From NCBI GenBank assembly GCA_003218525.1, contig QHNU01000140.1, forward strand, positions 1 through 6,657: DNA of 6,657 nucleotides, in the 5' to 3' direction. The notes under the pieces are model-generated. The model was not told the DNA's origin. It did no database searches and was given only the letters and a program-made list of their open reading frames with translations. Made by a program: the position numbers and the translations under genes. Shown piece after piece: positions 6,077-6,657 of the stretch (positions within the stretch are counted from its first letter, which is position 1; every line of letters starts with the position of its first letter). Origin of the DNA: Verrucomicrobiota bacterium. GTDB lineage: Bacteria > Verrucomicrobiota > Verrucomicrobiia > Chthoniobacterales > UBA10450.

Positions 6077-6112
6077 CTGTTTCGATATTCGATAATCGGA
6101 TTTCGAACTTTT
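6077..6112. repeat. AT-rich TTCGAT/TTTCGAA repeat beside the sdhC stop
   Basis: This stretch contains TTCGATATTCGATAATCGG and TTTCGAA and aligns (24/36) with the reverse complement of 5563-5598 on the other side of the broken gene. It ends 3 bp before the sdhC stop codon. It is the counterpart, much less perfect, of the inverted repeat around the intact gene at 3178-3534. Confidence 0.5.
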
Positions 6113-6115
6113 AAA

Positions 6116-6657
6116 TCATAATTGCTGCGCCGGTTTGACCAATCCGAGCAGAATAGCGACTGGAATCGCGGTATAGCCCACGAAAAGCAGCCAGGCGAAG
6201 ATCCTTCCGCCGAAAGCGAGCCGTGGGTTTAGTTTTCTATCATTCAATCCCAGCGATTGAAAAAAGCTCGACGAGCCGTGGGTCAGATGCAGCGTCAACA
6301 AAAATAATCCGATTACATAAAAGATTGAGACGTAAATGTTCTGAAATCCGTAAACCATCATGGAATAAACGTCGTAATGACCGAGCGGGTCGGCTTTCAA
6401 CAGAGCAAAGCGTTTGTCGGTAGTGCGGATGGTGAAATGCGCCAGGTGGTAAATAATGAACACGAGCACAATCAGGCCGCTGACGACCATGTGGCGCGAT
6501 GCGAAGGTCGCTTTGATGTGTTGCCTTTCGACGTAATCGTCCGGGCGAGCACGCCGGTTATCGATGGCAAGCCAAATAGTAAAATAAATGTGCAGGCCGA
6601 CCGAAGCGAGAAGGACGATTCGGACCAGCCATAGCAGCGGGCCAAGATCGCGCAGAT
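6116..6657 (-). CDS. sdhC: Succinate dehydrogenase cytochrome b subunit (type B, diheme), 5' end outside window
   Basis: This is the membrane anchor of complex II, carrying heme b and the quinone site. The 179 visible C-terminal residues contain about four transmembrane helices (visible residues roughly 7-31, 57-76, 103-126, 151-172), consistent with the last four of the five helices in single-subunit type B anchors. The first helix and start codon lie beyond the right edge. Candidate heme-ligand histidines are in or near helices: H22, H70 or H73, and H123 or H126; the remaining ligand would be in the missing part. The segment RPDDYVERQHIKATFASRHM between helices is typical of the Bacteroidetes-type cytochrome b558 family. 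A frame starting at an internal ATG (6488-6490) would miss conserved sequence and is not the start. It is the first visible gene of the sdhCAB operon; its TGA stop lies 605 bp before sdhA. Confidence 0.93.
   Translation of the reverse strand, partial: LRDLGPLLWLVRIVLLASVGLHIYFTIWLAIDNRRARPDDYVERQHIKATFASRHMVVSGLIVLVFIIYHLAHFTIRTTDKRFALLKADPLGHYDVYSMMVYGFQNIYVSIFYVIGLFLLTLHLTHGSSSFFQSLGLNDRKLNPRLAFGGRIFAWLLFVGYTAIPVAILLGLVKPAQQL

Noticed and set aside
3133..6115. Diversity-generating retroelement, because Avd accessory proteins are also four-helix bundles
   Set aside because: No reverse transcriptase, template repeat/variable repeat pair or variable target gene is present.

Overview
The window looks like core chromosome of a moderately GC-rich, free-living bacterium. 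The best lineage guess is Verrucomicrobiota (soil Chthoniobacterales-like) or a relative. This is inferred from three things: a Bacteroidetes/Verrucomicrobia-style type B SdhC-A-B, non-mevalonate isoprenoid synthesis (IspE), and four-helix-bundle 'S23/IVP' genes scattered between housekeeping genes. No 16S or other decisive marker is present.

Layout, left to right. Positions 1-148 are an edge stretch that cannot be assigned. From 149 to 1512, on the minus strand, pyrF (orotidine-5'-phosphate decarboxylase) is followed 23 bp later by a lipoate ligase/octanoyltransferase-family gene, probably as one transcript. Head-to-head with pyrF, ispE (about 1552-2376) runs on the plus strand, and fewer than 40 bp separate the two starts. 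Immediately after the ispE stop, with no spacer, a minus-strand succinate dehydrogenase/fumarate reductase operon ends. In transcription order it is sdhC (6657 to 6116, truncated by the window edge), sdhA (5510 to 3582) and sdhB (3132 to 2377). Together these encode the membrane diheme cytochrome b, the FAD subunit and the three-cluster iron-sulfur subunit of complex II.

The unusual part is that both junctions of the sdhCAB operon carry an inserted small gene of the four-helix-bundle (23S rRNA intervening-sequence protein) family. Between sdhA and sdhB there is an intact copy of 118 codons (3178-3534), framed by a 23-bp inverted repeat (21/23 identical) made of GTTGA-type heptamers. One repeat arm touches the sdhB start codon; the other lies 5 bp beyond the sdhA stop codon. 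Between sdhC and sdhA there is a second copy from a clearly different subfamily (5686-6047). It is broken by a single missing base in an A-run but reads as a complete 120-residue protein once one base is restored. It is bordered by different AT-rich repeats built on TTTCGGATTT-like units. I infer two independent insertions of small cassettes into intercistronic spaces of one essential operon, apparently tolerated because they share its direction. The sdhA and sdhB starts now lack a recognisable Shine-Dalgarno sequence.

No tRNA, rRNA, CRISPR array, transposase, reverse transcriptase or obvious intrinsic terminator was seen. The operon promoter, upstream of sdhC, lies outside the window.
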